Shown: positions 22,154 through 34,280, numbered from the stretch's first letter. The stretch is 64,000 nt of DNA from Rosa chinensis (GCF_002994745.2 NC_037092.1:11799001-11863000), one strand, 5' to 3'. Translations and numbers: made by a program. Notes: generated by a model from the sequence alone, not told the origin.

Positions 22154-23541
22154 CAAAGAAGGAGTGGGCTTGATAGTGAAGCCTATCGGGCTTAGTCTGC
22201 AAGCTTGTGACCCGGGCTTTCATGCGTAAGTCAAATGGTGTGTGAGGCCTGCTAGGCTGCTAGGTCTCGCAGAGGGAGAGTGGGCCTGCTGGGCTCAGGT
22301 TGGTCTGCCAAAGAATGAAAAATTATTACTCAACCCTTTCGGTAACTCCAATTGAATACGACTAGGTAAGGAAAGATGAGGTTTAGGTGGAGCGAGGCTC
22401 TCTTAAGTACACAACCTCATCTGAACCTTACCTAGACATCGCATCCAACTGGATGAGCCTACTTTGAGAAGATTCATAACCTTTGTTATGGCAACATGTG
22501 ACAAACTTCTGTTCTGGCCTTGTAGCTTGGGCCTGAGCTTCTGGCTCGGGTTTGTTGTTGTGACTTTGGTCTTGATTTTGAGCTTCTGACTCAGCCTCAT
22601 TTAATATTCACAATTATAACATAACCAAATTCAATATATGTTATTAAATCGTAACGTAAATAAATTAATGTAGCGATTATGTACCTAAGGAATTGGGTTC
22701 AAATCCCATTAATGCTTCTGGCATTTCGTATAGGTAATAAGGGCAAATGCTTCTGGCATAATGTTTATGTAATAATCCTGTAATAAATTAGCCCATAATG
22801 CTTCTAGCTTAAGGAATTATAATGGCATAATTCATATTGCGTAACATACAATATTAAAATGATTACATTGTGAAACTATTATGGTAATTATTTTGGATGA
22901 ATATCAATCAAAACCAAAACCAAAACATGAATTGAATCAATTGATCAATCACCAATTATATGGAGTTGAATCTGCTTCTGGCAGTATTAATACTAAATGG
23001 TGTTGATAAATTCTAGCTAGCCATAGTGGCATGGTCGACAATGTGCTAGGCTAATGCATGCTGTGGCTGGGTTCGAATCCCAGGAGCAGCAGAATCCTTT
23101 TTCTTTTTGCTTGTTTTTTTTTTAATTGGTATGCACTAAATGGTACTACTGGACCAAATGCTTCAAATCCAAGAATCCTAACCTTTTTTTTCTTTTCCAA
23201 CCAAACAATCCAAAACATAAACAGGTCCAAACAATCCAAAACATGAACAGGTATATATATTCCAAATAGAACAATCAGAATTTAGGGTTCATGCATCATG
23301 GAGGATTTTTCATGTTCAATCAATAGGCTCAATAAGCATGAATATAAAATTAGATTTTGGAAAACATTACTTGATGAAGAGCGGATGAATCTTCAGTTTA
23401 TATGTGCAGAACTGAGAAGGTTGTCTTCTCAGCCAATCTAAGAGCTTGAATGATGATCCGCCTCTTCTCTTGATTGAATGACTAACCACCTCTTCTCCAC
23501 AACTCGCAATCTAAATTCTAGAGCTTTTCGTGCTGATAACG
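22154..23541 (-). other. Antisense copia leader and gag-pol-spacer-like region
   Basis: Read on the minus strand, 22320-22620 resembles the gag end and spacer seen in other copia elements of this window. It has an ATGTCTAGGTAAGG block, GTACTTAAGAGAGCCTCGCT and TTGGAGTTACCGAAAG, equivalent to 44280-44410 and 53695-53815. To the right lie several (A)ATGCTTCT(G/A)GC motifs (22710, 22748, 22798, 22976) and then leader sequence reaching the LTR at 23542. How this joins 3997-4324 across the two CACTA insertions is not fully clear; part may come from a separate element. Near 22685-22715 GGGTTCAAATCCC resembles a tRNA B box. Confidence 0.45.
23012..23130 (+). mobile_element. tRNA-like sequence, candidate tRNA-derived SINE
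   Basis: TAGCCATAGTGGCATGG (near 23018) resembles a pol III A box. About 50 bp downstream GGGTTCGAATCCC fits the B box exactly and forms a T-arm stem. GGAGCAGCAG follows, like an acceptor 3' side, then T-rich runs. No convincing 5' acceptor strand is present, so this is not a functional tRNA gene. A short SINE or a tRNA pseudogene fits best. Confidence 0.35.
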
Positions 23542-23784
23542 TGTTGTAAAACAGAAAAGTTTTTGAGAGAGAGAGAGTTTGGACACAGAGAATGAGATAT
23601 CTTCTATTCATCTCACTATGAGGTTTATGTAGGGCTACATCTTGTGTACAAAAAGTAAAACATCAATCACTCATACAATTACGAATGTGTCAATCGCCAA
23701 TTAGAAGCATGTCAATCGCCAATCAATAGTAATGGCATGCATCAAGCAATACCTATTGCATGAATAGCCATATCATTTATAACA
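23542..23784 (-). mobile_element. Copia LTR, antisense (same family as the LTR at 51481)
   Basis: On the minus strand it runs from TGTTATAAATGAT (ending at 23784) to TTTTACAACA (23542). It is followed by GTTATCAGCACG, the same PBS-like sequence found beside the LTRs of Copia-D and Copia-F. The 5' limit was set by comparison with 51481, where similarity begins at the same TGTTATAAATG. It is the probable 5' LTR of the antisense copia to its left. Its partner lies outside the window. Confidence 0.7.
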
Positions 23785-24896
23785 GTTAAAGAATATTACC
23801 GTTAGAACATAACGGTCACTTGTGCTTTAGGGATCGGATTGAGTTAGGGCTCACTGAGATGAATTCTCAGTTATGGGATTCAAGACCCCTCTTTAGAATT
23901 GATTGGATCATGTGGAAGGGTTGAAATTTGCTACTTATTTTCTTTTGCTTCCTCTAAAAATAATTGTTTGCAGCGCTGTAGCAGAGGCCAAGGTATGTTC
24001 ATTGAGAATCTCAGAACTTGTTGTTTCAATTTCTGCATATGGAAATGGTTGTCATATGGATTACTGTTTAGCATATGGAAAGGGTTGTCATAATCATATT
24101 GGAATGCTTGATCATGCATATTGATGGAATCCTGCATATATGGTTGAATGCTTTACTGTAATCGTGTGATATGAAGCGTGAAATTGAGAATTATATGGTT
24201 ACTGTGATGATGTGATGTGATTGAGTATTGTTTGTTTAAGTATGTTGTGAATCTGTAGTTAACAATTAGGAATATGTCTCCCAACATTAAATCTGCAGTA
24301 TTAATTGTTATTTTCATAGCATGTATGCAAATTAATAACTTCATATGAGAACCTGAACATGAGGTTATTAATTTTAGTTTTGTGTGATTTTTGGAAAATT
24401 ATATTGATTGTTTTGCACAAAGCAAATCTTCACTGTCGTTTTTCAAAATTTGAGTGTTAACAAAACTGAAACTTGTGTTACTGCCTTTGAAATTGCACTA
24501 ATATTTTGTCTTCCAAAGAAGTTGTTCACTGTGTAATTTTGAATGCAGAACAACATCATATGTAATCACAACTATCTATTTAGATACCTTGAAGCTTTTC
24601 TTGTCCAAAGATATAGACTGTTTCAAGGAATGACTGATTTTTGTAAAATGCAGTATGGTGATTTAGAACTTTAGAATATTGAGTTTTATGCCATAAAGGT
24701 ATTACTTAATGTTATTTCAGCTATGGGGTGTTATTAAAACTAATCATGTATCTGAAGATTTTAAAGCTAAATGACTGCTTCTGTTTTTATGTCTTTTACT
24801 TTATTTTGTTTTGTGTTATTCAAATACATGATTTTTATTTAAAAGTTAACACACATATAAAAGTCTCTAAAGAATCTTATTTTTCTTTATTTTTCG
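23785..24896 (+). other. Copia-B leader region, 5' LTR not found
   Basis: AT-rich, no long open frame. An expected copy of the Copia-B LTR (TGTTAGAATATG...) is absent here, so the 5' LTR has been lost or is unrecognisable. AACATAACGGT/ACCGTTAGAACATAACGGT forms a small inverted repeat at 23800-23818. A pyrimidine tract followed by TTTTTAG at 24900-24906 precedes the gag similarity and could be a 3' splice site. Confidence 0.4.
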
Positions 24897-25720
24897 GTGT
24901 TTTTAGGTCTAAATGTGGTCACTATAGGCCAAATTCAGTTGCTTAATGGTTGGAATTATAAGAAGTGGAGAAACCAAGTTGAATTTTATCTGTCTATGCA
25001 TCAAAATATGGATCTTTGCTTGATTAAGGATCAGCCCTTAGAGCTAGATACTGAGAGCACAGAAGAAGATTGGAAATATTATAAGGAGTGGTATAGCTGC
25101 AACAGGAAAGCTAAAAATGTGATAAGAACCTCCATGTCTGACACAGTTAGGGGTTCAATCATTGAGCCAGAGCTTGCCATGGATTTCCTAGAAGCCATAG
25201 GAGATAAGTATCAGGAGAGTGACAAAGCTGAGGCTGCTAGGCTATCCAAAAGATTTAATGAGCTGGAGTTTTCAGGAAAAGGAAGTGTGAGGGAGCACAT
25301 TATGGAGTTGATTGACCTTAACTCGAGACTGAGGGATTTAGACATGGGAGTTAAAGACTCTCAGGTTGTGCATGTGGCACTTTAGTCACTTCCTAACACC
25401 TACAATAACTTGAGAACCTCATACCATGCCCAAGAATCTAACTGGGACCTGAACAAGTTGATTTCTATATGTGTAGTAGAGGAAGAGAGAATCTGAAAAG
25501 AAGGCAAACCAGCTACTGTAGTCAACCTAGTTGAAAAGCCTAAGTGGAAGAAACAAAACAAACTTAAGGCCAAGAAGACTACCACCACTAAAGTACCTGG
25601 CAAACCTGCAGAACCTAAAGCTGAGAAACCTTTTAAGTGCTATTTTTGCAAGAAAATAGGGCACATGAAGAGAGATTGCAGTGGTTTCAAGGCTTGGATG
25701 ATAAAGAAGGGTGAGTCTTT
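24897..25720 (+). pseudogene. Copia-B gag (interrupted)
   Basis: The reading frame contains LLNGWNYKKWRNQVEFYLS, a typical copia gag N-terminus, then the conserved middle region. A CCHC zinc knuckle CYFCKKIGHMKRDC lies at about 25637-25680. In-frame stops occur at 25383-25385 and about 25493-25495, and no clear ATG opens the frame (the first codon at 24897 is GTG). The product would be the capsid/nucleocapsid of the virus-like particle. Not functional. Confidence 0.82.
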
Positions 25721-27340
25721 TCCAAATTCTGTCTTTTCCCTAGAAGTTAATTTTGTTAATATAGCATCTCACTCTTACTGGTTAGACTCAGGCTCACCTA
25801 TACACATAAGAAATTCCTTGCAGGGTTTAATAAACAGGAGGACACCAAAGAAAAGTGAGGTCCAAGTCTGTGTGGGAAATGGTTCGAGAGTAGCAGTTAA
25901 GGCCATTGGGACCCTGAAGATTGATTTAGGCTTAGGAAATTTTCTTTTTCTAGATAGTGTTTATTATATTCCTTCCTTGAAAAGGAATTTGATTTCAGTA
26001 GGTCTTTTGGTTAAGATTGGATGCAAACTTGTTATTGATTTTAGTGGAATAAAATTATTTCAGGGTTCAAATTATCTTGGCTGTGGTGTGTTTATGCATG
26101 ATTATTTGAAATTAAATTGTTCTGTTGTTCAACAGGATATTATGTTAATTGAAAATAATGAAAACACTATGAAGAATAACACTGTCACAGGAACCAAAAG
26201 AATTTTATTCAACAAGAAGTCTGCAAATCTATGGCATAGAAGATTAGGCCATATATCTGAAGAAAGACTAAAACACTCGAGAAGAATAAAATTTTATCTG
26301 TATTAGATTATACAGATCTAAATGACTGCATTGAGTGTTTTAAAGGGAAATTGACAAACTGCATAAAGAAAAAGGCCTTAAGAAGTCAAAGCCTATTAGA
26401 ACTAATACATACAGACATATGTGGTCCATTTAAACACAAAACTATCTGTGGAAATTTTTACTTCATCACTTTTATGGACGATTTTTCTAGGTACTGTTAT
26501 ATTTATTTACTGTTAGAAAAATCACAAGCTCTAGATGCATTCAAAATTTATAAAACTGAAGTTGAATTGCAACTAGAGAAGAAAATAAAGTTAGTGAGAT
26601 CTGATAGGGGAAGGGAGTTCTATGGTAAACACACTTAAGCAGGCTAGCAAAAGGGTCCTTTTGCACTTTATTTACAGGAAAATGGCATTAAGGCTCGGTA
26701 CACAGCTCCCTATAATCCTACCCAAAATGGAGTAGCAGAAAGGAAAAATAGGACCTTGTTAAACATGGTGAGAAGTATGATGTGCACTACAGGTCTACCT
26801 ATATTTTTATGGGGTGAAGCTCTTAAGACTGCAAATTATATTTGCAATAGATCACCTAGTAAATCAGTAGACAAGACACCATTTGAGTTGTGGTGTGGAA
26901 GGAAACCTAGCTTGCATCACTGCCATGTGTGGGGATGCAAGGCTGAGGCCAAATTACCAAATGCATTAACATAGAAATTAGAATCCAAAACTGTCAGTTG
27001 CCATTTTATTGGCTACTGTGAGAAATCTAAAGGTTATAGGTTCTATGCAGCTCAAAATTTTACCAGAATTTTTGAAACTCATCAAGCAAAATTTTTGGAT
27101 GAAGGTTTCAGTAATACTAATTTTGAAGACTTGTCTTTAGAGTTGGAAGAAATTACTGAAAATCAAAATTTACAGAATATCTTGCCTTTAATTCAGTCAA
27201 ATAATGCAGATATAGAAACTCAAAGCCAAAATCAAGCTTTAGAAGAACCAGTAGCCTTAGAACGTCATATAGATGAACCTATGAATGATGTCCATTTAGA
27301 AAACAACCCTGCAGAAGAACAAACTCCACCAGCCTAGGAG
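25721..27340 (+). pseudogene. Copia-B pol part 1: protease, GAG-pre-integrase, integrase (interrupted)
   Basis: In order: the protease active-site region YWLDSGSPIHI near 25778, GAG-pre-integrase ANLWHRRLGHIS near 26225, and the integrase catalytic core. The core shows HTDICGPF and FMDDFSRY (near 26405-26500), RSDRGREF (near 26597-26620), and the third acidic residue in YNPTQNGVAERKNRT (near 26712-26755). A linker follows toward RT. Frames break at 26306, 26638, 26974 and 27337. The domain order is the Ty1-copia order (protease-integrase-RT). Confidence 0.85.
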
Positions 27341-29012
27341 ATCACAAAGGGAAAGAAGACCAGTATATGGGGAAGAGAGTGATTTTATAGTATACCTGCA
27401 AGAAACTGATATCCTAGATGAAGATAATGATCCTTCAAGCTTCAAGCAAGCTGTTGAGAGCCATGAAGTTGAAGAATGGCAGAAGGCTATGAAGGCTGAA
27501 ATCGAGTCAATGAAGCAAAACTCAATATGGGAATTGGTTAAATCAAACCCAAACCAAAAACCAATAGGCTGCAAGTGGGTGTTTAAGACAAAGAGAGATG
27601 CAAATGGCAATGTAGAAAGGCATAAAGCTAGGCTAGTAGTTAAGGGTTTCACACAAAAGGAAGGCATAGACTATATAGAAACATTCTCTCCAGTTTCAAC
27701 TAAAGATTCATTTAGGATTATAATGGCTCTAGTAGCTCATTATAACATGGAGCTGCATCAAATGGATGTGAAAACAGCTTTTTTGAATGGAGAGTTAGAT
27801 GAGGTCATATATATGAAACAACCTGAAGGTTTTGTGAAAACAGGAAAAGAAGATCATGTATGCAAACTGAAAAGATCAATTTATGGACTTAAGCAGGCTT
27901 CTAGACAATGGTATAAGAAGTTTGATTCAGTGATTTCATCTTTTGGTTTTTCAGAAAATATTGTAGATGAATGTGTATACATTAAGACAGTTGGGAATAA
28001 TTTTATTTTTCTTATACTGTATGTGGATGATATTCTTTTAGCTAGCACTGACATTAAATTGCTTAAAGATACTAAAGCTTTTCTGTCTAAAAATTTTCAC
28101 ACGAAAGATTTGGGTGAGGCATCCTATGTTTTAGGAATTGAAATTAAGAGAGACAGGTCACAAGGCTTATTAGGCTTATCTGAACACAATTACATCACAA
28201 AAGTGTTGAAGAGATTTGGTATGGAGTCTTGTGCATCAGGTGATGCACCCATGACAAAGGGTGACAAACTGTCCAAAAACAATAATTCTAAAAATGGGGG
28301 GAGGATGTCTGATATGGAAAGAAAGCCTTATGCTAGGTTGATTGGTAGCCTAATGTATGCACAGGTCTGCACTAGACCTGATTTATCATTTGTAGTTGGA
28401 ATTTTATCTAGGTTTCAGTCTAATCCTAGTCATGAACACTGGGTTGCAGGAAACAAAGTACTTAGATACTTGCATAAAACTAAATCTCACATGTTGGTTT
28501 ACAGACAAGTTAAGAAGCTTGAGCTAGTTGGCTATACTGATTCAGATTTTGCAAGTCATTATCCAGATTCTAAAAAGTCCACATCTGGTTATATCTTCAT
28601 GCTTGCAGGAGGGGTTGTTGCATGGAAAACCATGAAACAGTCATTGATTTCAACCTCCACCATGTAGGCTGAGTTCATAGCCATTTATGAAGGAGTCTGT
28701 GAAGGCTTGTGGATCAAAAAAATTTTAATGCATACTAAAGCGTTACATCCAATTGTTTCAGATGCATTAAAAATATTTTGTGATAATGAGGCTGCAGTAT
28801 TTTTTGGTAAAAACAGTAAAAGGTCTAACAACTCTAAACACATAGACTTAAAATTCTATACTGTTAGAGAAAGAGTAAAGCATGGTGAGATAAATGTTTT
28901 GAATATTGACACTGAATCACAACTTGCAGACCCTTTCACTAAAGCATTGTCAGTTACAAGCTTTCAGAAACATACCAAGAACATGGGAATTTTATCAGAT
29001 TTGGAGGCTTGA
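27341..29012 (+). pseudogene. Copia-B pol part 2: reverse transcriptase and RNase H (nearly open)
   Basis: A long open stretch (27489-28667, 392 codons) holds the copia [36 protein letters not shown] and the catalytic LYVDDILLAS near 28019. RNase H follows with YTDSDFASHYPDSKKSTSGY near 28530-28590. A TAG at 28665-28667 interrupts the conserved STM-AEF block. The rest of RNase H and the C-terminal tail (LADPFTKAL) continue to the stop at 29012. One stop in this half against several in the 5' half suggests moderate age. Confidence 0.87.
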
Positions 29013-29624
29013 GTTCAGTGGGAGTCATCTTTTAATTTTTAGAATTTGTTTTTGTAATAGGTTTCTTGGTTCAGTTACTGCATTCTTTAAACTTGGCTTG
29101 TAATTTTTTTTTTTTTGCAAACTTTAAATAAAATGAGGTATTTCATATATGTGTTTTTAGTTTTCTGCATTTACTGTTGGTTACAGGTTTTGAACTTTAA
29201 AATGTCTGTGTGTGTTATCAAGTGAATTTTTCTGCATTATAGAATGCTGCAGATTCAGTTTCAATTTTCAGTTAAGCAAATACCAGTTCACTAGTGTTTT
29301 AGTTTTCCTGTTAAGATTTTGAGTATCAAAATCATTCTGTTGGACTATGAGCATTGGATATTGCAGGTAAATATACTTATCTAAATTTTGCTCCTATTAT
29401 CACCTTGAGCTTATGTGGTTGTAGTGTTTGATGTTAGTGATCTTTAATCAATCTGGTTATTTAATCAAAATTGGTTTGAGGTTCTGCATTATTTTTTGCA
29501 AATTGACCAAGCTGAATGAGCTATGAGTTTTTGTGTATTTCAATGCACACTTCAGTTTGTTGTCTATATGGGGTTATAGGTTCAGTTGTGTTGTGTGCAG
29601 ACAATGTTAGTCCAAGTGGGAGAA
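29013..29624 (+). other. Copia-B 3' untranslated region and polypurine tract
   Basis: Non-coding tail after the pol stop. It contains a T-tract (29108-29117) and ends with the purine-rich AAGTGGGAGAA (29614-29624) directly before the LTR start TGTTAG. Such a tract primes plus-strand synthesis in LTR elements. Confidence 0.65.
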
Positions 29625-30224
29625 TGTTAGAATATGTGGACTTAACATTATCTGAATCACGTTGAGATAAAACCAATTGATTTAATCCTATGTAAATAAC
29701 AAGAAGTACATGAATATAACTCTATTTTCTAGTTATCTATTGAGGTGTATATCTTTCAATAGAAGTAGGAAACTCATTAGTAATTAACCTGAATTACATC
29801 AAGTGTTTGTGATAAACTGTCACGCCCCTAATTTTTTTAACACAAATAATAATCGATATATAAACCCATAATTATACATGCGTGAACGTTCAGCCATCAA
29901 TACCAAATACCTAGAAAACTTTTTCCCTTATACAACATACATATTGATGCCCTGAACCCACTATGTCAATATTGACCTACTCCACAAAGTCATATATTAC
30001 ATAAGCTTACGAATTAAATTGTCAACAACAAAATAATAAGTAAATTCTCCTTAGAGCTTACTACAGCGGAAGTAATAACAACGGTAAAGTCACAACATAT
30101 GCTTCCTACCGTGATGCTGCCAGCACGCTACCTCAGCTTCAGCCACGATTACCCTGACCTGCAGGATTAACCCCTACATCATTCCATTGAATAGTGCACC
30201 GGGTTGCCACACAACAAACCCGGT

Positions 30225-31620
30225 AAGCTTATGAAGCTCGTATGACTAAACTCTAAACCACAAAGCAAAACACATTTCTTATGAAGCTCGTATGACTAAA
30301 CTCCAAACCACAAAGCAAAACACATTTTTTAAGTCACCTCAACCTAAACACGATATACACATAGCTCACACCTACGGCCATCAATTCCATAATCTTCCAT
30401 ATCGTGCCTACATAAGTCAACTGGTGACTACAGCCTCATGCTCAGATTCTCAACTGGTGACTACAGCCTCATGCTCAGATTCTCAACTAGCGTCCCATTA
30501 CACAAATTCAATCAAACAAGACTTCCTCAAGCAATGTTTGATGTCATTCTAACGCCCTACGACGAATCCCAAACTACGCTCATTTCCTCCCCACTAGGAG
30601 CCTTTGTCATCAATCATGACATCAAAGGTGAAAATCAACAATTCACCTTCCTATCCTCACCACAGAGTACAATTCGTCACCACTATGGCTTTTAAGGTAA
30701 ATCAAACCATTAATCAATACAATCAAGAAGAAACAAGACAATCACATTCCAAAACAAGCAAAACAATTCATGGTAACCCCTGCATATAATTTAGTTCAGG
30801 AGGTCACACTAGTCAAACAATTCAAATCATAGTAATCATCGTAACCTCACACTCTGACGTTCGTAGGTAACCCCGGCCATCACAACAGTCTTCTCGATTA
30901 TTGTTAACTTAATAACAATTCAGCTCCACTGCCGAGCAGTCATCACACTTATCATCGCACAGCTTCCACTGGTCATCACGCAGATATTCATCATTCTACT
31001 GATCATCACACAGATCCTGAGGGTTATCACACAGATATTCATCATTCTACTGATCATCACACAGATCCTGAGGGTCATCACACAGATAGCAATTGTCTAA
31101 CTGATCATCACACAGATATCAATAGTGCAGCTGATCATCACACAGATTTCAATGATTCATTACACAAATATTCCTACACAAGCTTCACATGGCAATCATC
31201 ACACTGATTCAACGATTCATTACACAAATATTCCTACACAAGCTTCACAGGGCAATCATCACAAAGATTCATCACACTGATTCAGCGATTCATTACACAA
31301 ATATTCCTACACAAGCTTCACAGGGCAATCATCACAAAAATTCATCACACTGATCATCGCACAGCTTCCACTAGTCATCACGCAGATATTCATCATTCTA
31401 CTGATCATCACACATATCCTGAGGGTCATCACACAGATATTCATCATTCTACTTATCATCACACAGATCCTGAGGGTCATCACACAGATAGCAATTGTCC
31501 AGCTGATCATCACACAGATATCAATAGTCCAGCTGATCATCACACAGATATCAATTGTCCAGCTGATCATCACATAGATTTCACCGGTCATCACACAGAT
31601 ATCAATCATCACAAAGATTC
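30225..31620. repeat. Tandem repeat blocks inside the gypsy solo LTR
   Basis: Several arrays: about 52-53 bp twice (CTTATGAAGCTCGTATGAC at 30225 and 30277), 33 bp twice (CAACTGGTGACTACAGCC at 30419 and 30452), a block with TTCCTACACAAGCTTCACA repeated three times (31140-31330), and a 30-bp unit AGCTGATCATCACACAGATA repeated at 31501-31560. A higher-order copy of the GATATTCATCATTCTACTGATC segment occurs at about 30980 and 31385. All are built around CATCACACAGAT. Confidence 0.82.
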
Positions 31621-31696
31621 AATACTTAATTTCACTATTTCCAATGATACTGAACTCAGTACGTCCTATGCTGCCCATATCACAACAATTGCACCA

Positions 31697-31697
31697 A

Positions 31698-31732
<35 letters not shown>

Positions 31733-31735
31733 TGT
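31697..31735. repeat. (TA)n microsatellite
   Basis: About 17 TA units in the gypsy solo LTR. Other (TA)n tracts lie at 13740-13757, 45717-45740, 50560-50587 and 57579-57617. Confidence 0.9.
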
Positions 31736-33255
31736 AAATATATATATACGTAGTCATCCACTCAGGAATGCCACTAATACCATCTATAGTCATAGTTAAT
31801 CCCATAACTCCAAGACAATATGGTAACTAGGCTCATAACACATATCGCGAGATTTACTCACCTTGAAACTCCCGCTGCGTCTTCAATACAGAACAAGGCA
31901 TCCAAACCACCCAAATTAGCTGTCCAAAGAATACCTCGTCACGTACCTAAGGAATTACAACTCTGATTCAGTTAACGAATCACAAAGAATAATGTTCGAA
32001 ACTCTAAATGGAACCAAAATTCCCAAAGTGACGCCAATTAACGCGAAACCACATCCGATACCACCCAATGTCTCCGGAATACTTCCACGATTGATATGTC
32101 CAAACCACAAGTCGATCGAATGCTCAGATCCTCACGGATCGAATAATTTCACCGACACGAAATGGTAAAAATCATAACAAATCCATTCGAACTCCAAAAT
32201 TTGCATATTATATATTGAAACGCTCGTATCAACGAGTAGAACATATATAATACCAGAAACAGTCCCTTACATGGTCGAAACACAACCGGAACGCAGCCAC
32301 AGGCAGTGGCGCACCGCCGCCGGCCAAAAACTCATTATTTCACAAAACTCCCAACATCAAAAAGCTTCATCTAAGCATGCTTGTGAATTTTCATAACTAG
32401 CTCGAAGTCAGAAAACAAGCATAAGGGATCGAAAACTACCTCACAAGCCGTGGATCACTGTTCAATCCGAGTTGAACCAACTTCCACGTAAATCGATCCA
32501 AACAACCACCAAGGATCAATTAAGGAGGCTGCTCTGAGCTCAACCAAGAAGACTTGAAGCCTCGCTGACGTCGGAATAAGGATTTCCGACCGGGTCCAAA
32601 ATCCTCAAACTGCACCGCCTTGCTGCACTTCCTCCACCAAGAATCGCCGCAAGAGGCTGCCACAGAGACGACCACATGAGAGAGGCGAATCGTTCTGTGC
32701 AGGTTTCAAGGCTAGAGGTCGCCAGAGATCACCGGAAAAACCTGGTCCGATCACCGGGTTCGGGTCGGGTCAAACGCGAGTGAGGAGAGAGAACGGAGCG
32801 TTTCTGATTTTTTTTCCGGAATGGTGAAAGTAAAATGGAAATAGTAAATTTCCAAAAGTGGAAACTCCTATTTATAGAACTTTCCCAAAACTTCCGCAGA
32901 CCATAACTTTCTCATATGAACTCTGATTGACGCGTTCCGCATGTCCACGAACTCGTATTGACAAGCTCTACAACTTTCATGAAGGAAGTTTTTGGAGAAT
33001 CCCAATGTATAAAAAGTCAACCTTTGCACCCCCTTAAAACCATACTTTTCAAATAATTAATTCGTCCGAAACACTTCCGCTCGGTCCACGAGCCACGAAA
33101 CTGTCCTATAACCACAATTTAGATTTTGGAAAATGCTCGGAAAATAATGACGAATTTCCGGGGTACTACATAAACATTAAGTCTCCTATTAAGATAAACA
33201 TGAAGCAAGTATTGGACTCCTTATGGGATGAGTCCAACTCGGGTTTATTGGCCAA

Positions 33256-33263
33256 TATAAATA
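33256..33263 (+). promoter_or_regulatory. TATA box of the Copia-B LTR
   Basis: TATAAATA preceded by CCAA, in the right-hand part of the split LTR, about 330 bp before its 3' edge. This is a usual place for the U3 promoter. Confidence 0.5.
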
Positions 33264-33593
33264 GGGAGCAAAGTCCTTGTATTCATCACCAGTTTTTAGC
33301 ATTTTGTTCAGCCCCATTCTGAAGCTTTTGGTGTTGAAATACAGAAGGCTTCTTGCTCCAGTTCTGCTGCTATTCATCCTCGTTCCAATTGCTCAAGATG
33401 TCGAACCTAGGCCAAGCTGTTTCTACAGGGATCCAAAGTGTTATTGATCCAGGTGGAGTCCTAGTTCCACTAGGAAAACTATTCTGTAGATTTGTGTGGA
33501 TGTTGTGCAGCTGGTTTATTTGTTCTTGATATGTAGTTGTATGAATTGATCTTGTGGTTGATGTGTTCTGTTATTGCATCATGTAGTTTAACA

Positions 33594-34280
33594 GTTCAGA
33601 TGCTCAAAACTTGTATTTGCAGAGAAACTGAATTGGCCATCTTGCACAATGAAGGCGTAACTACAGGGGTTGAATCCCATTATATAAGAATGGTTGTGGT
33701 AGCTACTCAACCTGATGGTACCGTTTTTGAGTCCGGTAGGGATAGCAGTTTCACAGCACCCAACGCCTGAGCAAGAGTCTGAAATGCTCTCACGGTCGTC
33801 ACATAACGACATGCACCCTGTTTGGAACCTCTTTTCGTCCCGGTAGCCTTGGAAAAGTGCATAAGTGTCGCAACCGAAGGCGAAGAATTTGTTTTTGGTG
33901 TCAGAGATGGTATAAGGAGGAGACACGCGGAGAGAAGGGCTGTTGCTATACGTCATCTCTCCTTCCTTGTTATAACATTCTTTAGCTATGAAAGTGATAA
34001 TTTGCAGCTCACCCTCCGCAAGCGAAATGTCAGTAATTGTGAGTGTAATACCTGCCCAGTGTGTTGATGGAGGAGTGGTGGATAAATTGCAAGTGAGGTT
34101 AAATCGAGTGTTTGTTGGCAAGTAGCAACCATCACCTATACCAAATATATATGGATATGGAATTTGGACATTACCGAACTAGTCGAGACAGTAAGGCTTA
34201 GCTTGAGGTGGCAGCGTTTGAGTTGCAACCAGTCCCATCAGACAAAGTTGCATAAGCAGCATCCTATGTAAGGACGCCAT
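33594..34280 (-). pseudogene. Truncated wall-associated receptor kinase-like (WAK/WAKL) extracellular region
   Basis: A minus-strand ATG at 34280 starts a hydrophobic signal peptide (MASLHRMLLMQLCLMGLVA). A GUB_WAK galacturonan-binding domain follows: NVQIPYP..FGIGDGCYL, FNLTC, FFAFGCDTYA, CMSLCDD..SDSCSGVGCCETAIP and FNPCSYAF. An in-frame TAG at 34179-34181 (codon 34) interrupts the first part. The frame ends at 33594 with FSFSANTSFEHLN, exactly where the Copia-B LTR begins. EGF, transmembrane and kinase parts are missing; they may once have continued on the other side of Copia-B. WAKs are plasma-membrane receptors that bind cell-wall pectin. This copy is a pseudogene. Confidence 0.83.

Larger units (their letters stand above)
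29818..33170 (-). mobile_element. Solo LTR of a Tekay-like gypsy, antisense, TSD TAAAC
   Basis: Left edge TGTCACGCCCC and right edge GGGGTACTACA are flanked by TAAAC at 29813-29817 and 33171-33175. On the minus strand it runs TGTAGTACCCC...GGGGCGTGACA, the same end style as the gypsy LTR at 55907-58502 (TGTAATAC...GGGGCGTGACA). It also shares the internal GTAAGCTT...GAAGCTCGTATGA motif (30220-30245; compare 58141-58172). No coding sequence. At 3353 bp it is a very long LTR, inflated by internal tandem repeats. Confidence 0.88.
29625..33593 (+). mobile_element. Copia-B 3' LTR, split by a gypsy-type solo LTR
   Basis: The LTR runs from TGTTAGAATATG at 29625 to GTTTAACA at 33593. It is interrupted at 29817 by a 3353-bp insertion (29818-33170) with 5-bp duplications. 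The two LTR parts together make about 611 bp. The 3' limit is placed where WAK-like coding sequence resumes directly (33594). The expected 5-bp duplication on the far side of Copia-B cannot be checked because its 5' LTR is missing. Confidence 0.7.

Noticed and set aside
22320..22440. Hairpin of CTAGGTAAGG...CCTTACCTAG as a microRNA precursor
   Set aside because: The stem is only about 23 bp with a short loop and lies in a copia spacer also present in other copies; no evidence of a miRNA.
23058..23092. Functional tRNA gene
   Set aside because: The T-arm and B box are good but no 5' acceptor strand or anticodon stem can be paired.
27296..27667. 123-codon minus-strand open frame
   Set aside because: Opposite-strand shadow of the Copia-B reverse transcriptase.
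31307..31612. 101-codon repetitive protein (ICVMISWTI units)
   Set aside because: It is the translation of the CATCACACAGAT tandem repeats in a non-coding solo LTR.
30950..31620. Possible CRISPR-like array
   Set aside because: Units are contiguous tandem repeats of changing period without unique spacers, in a plant LTR.
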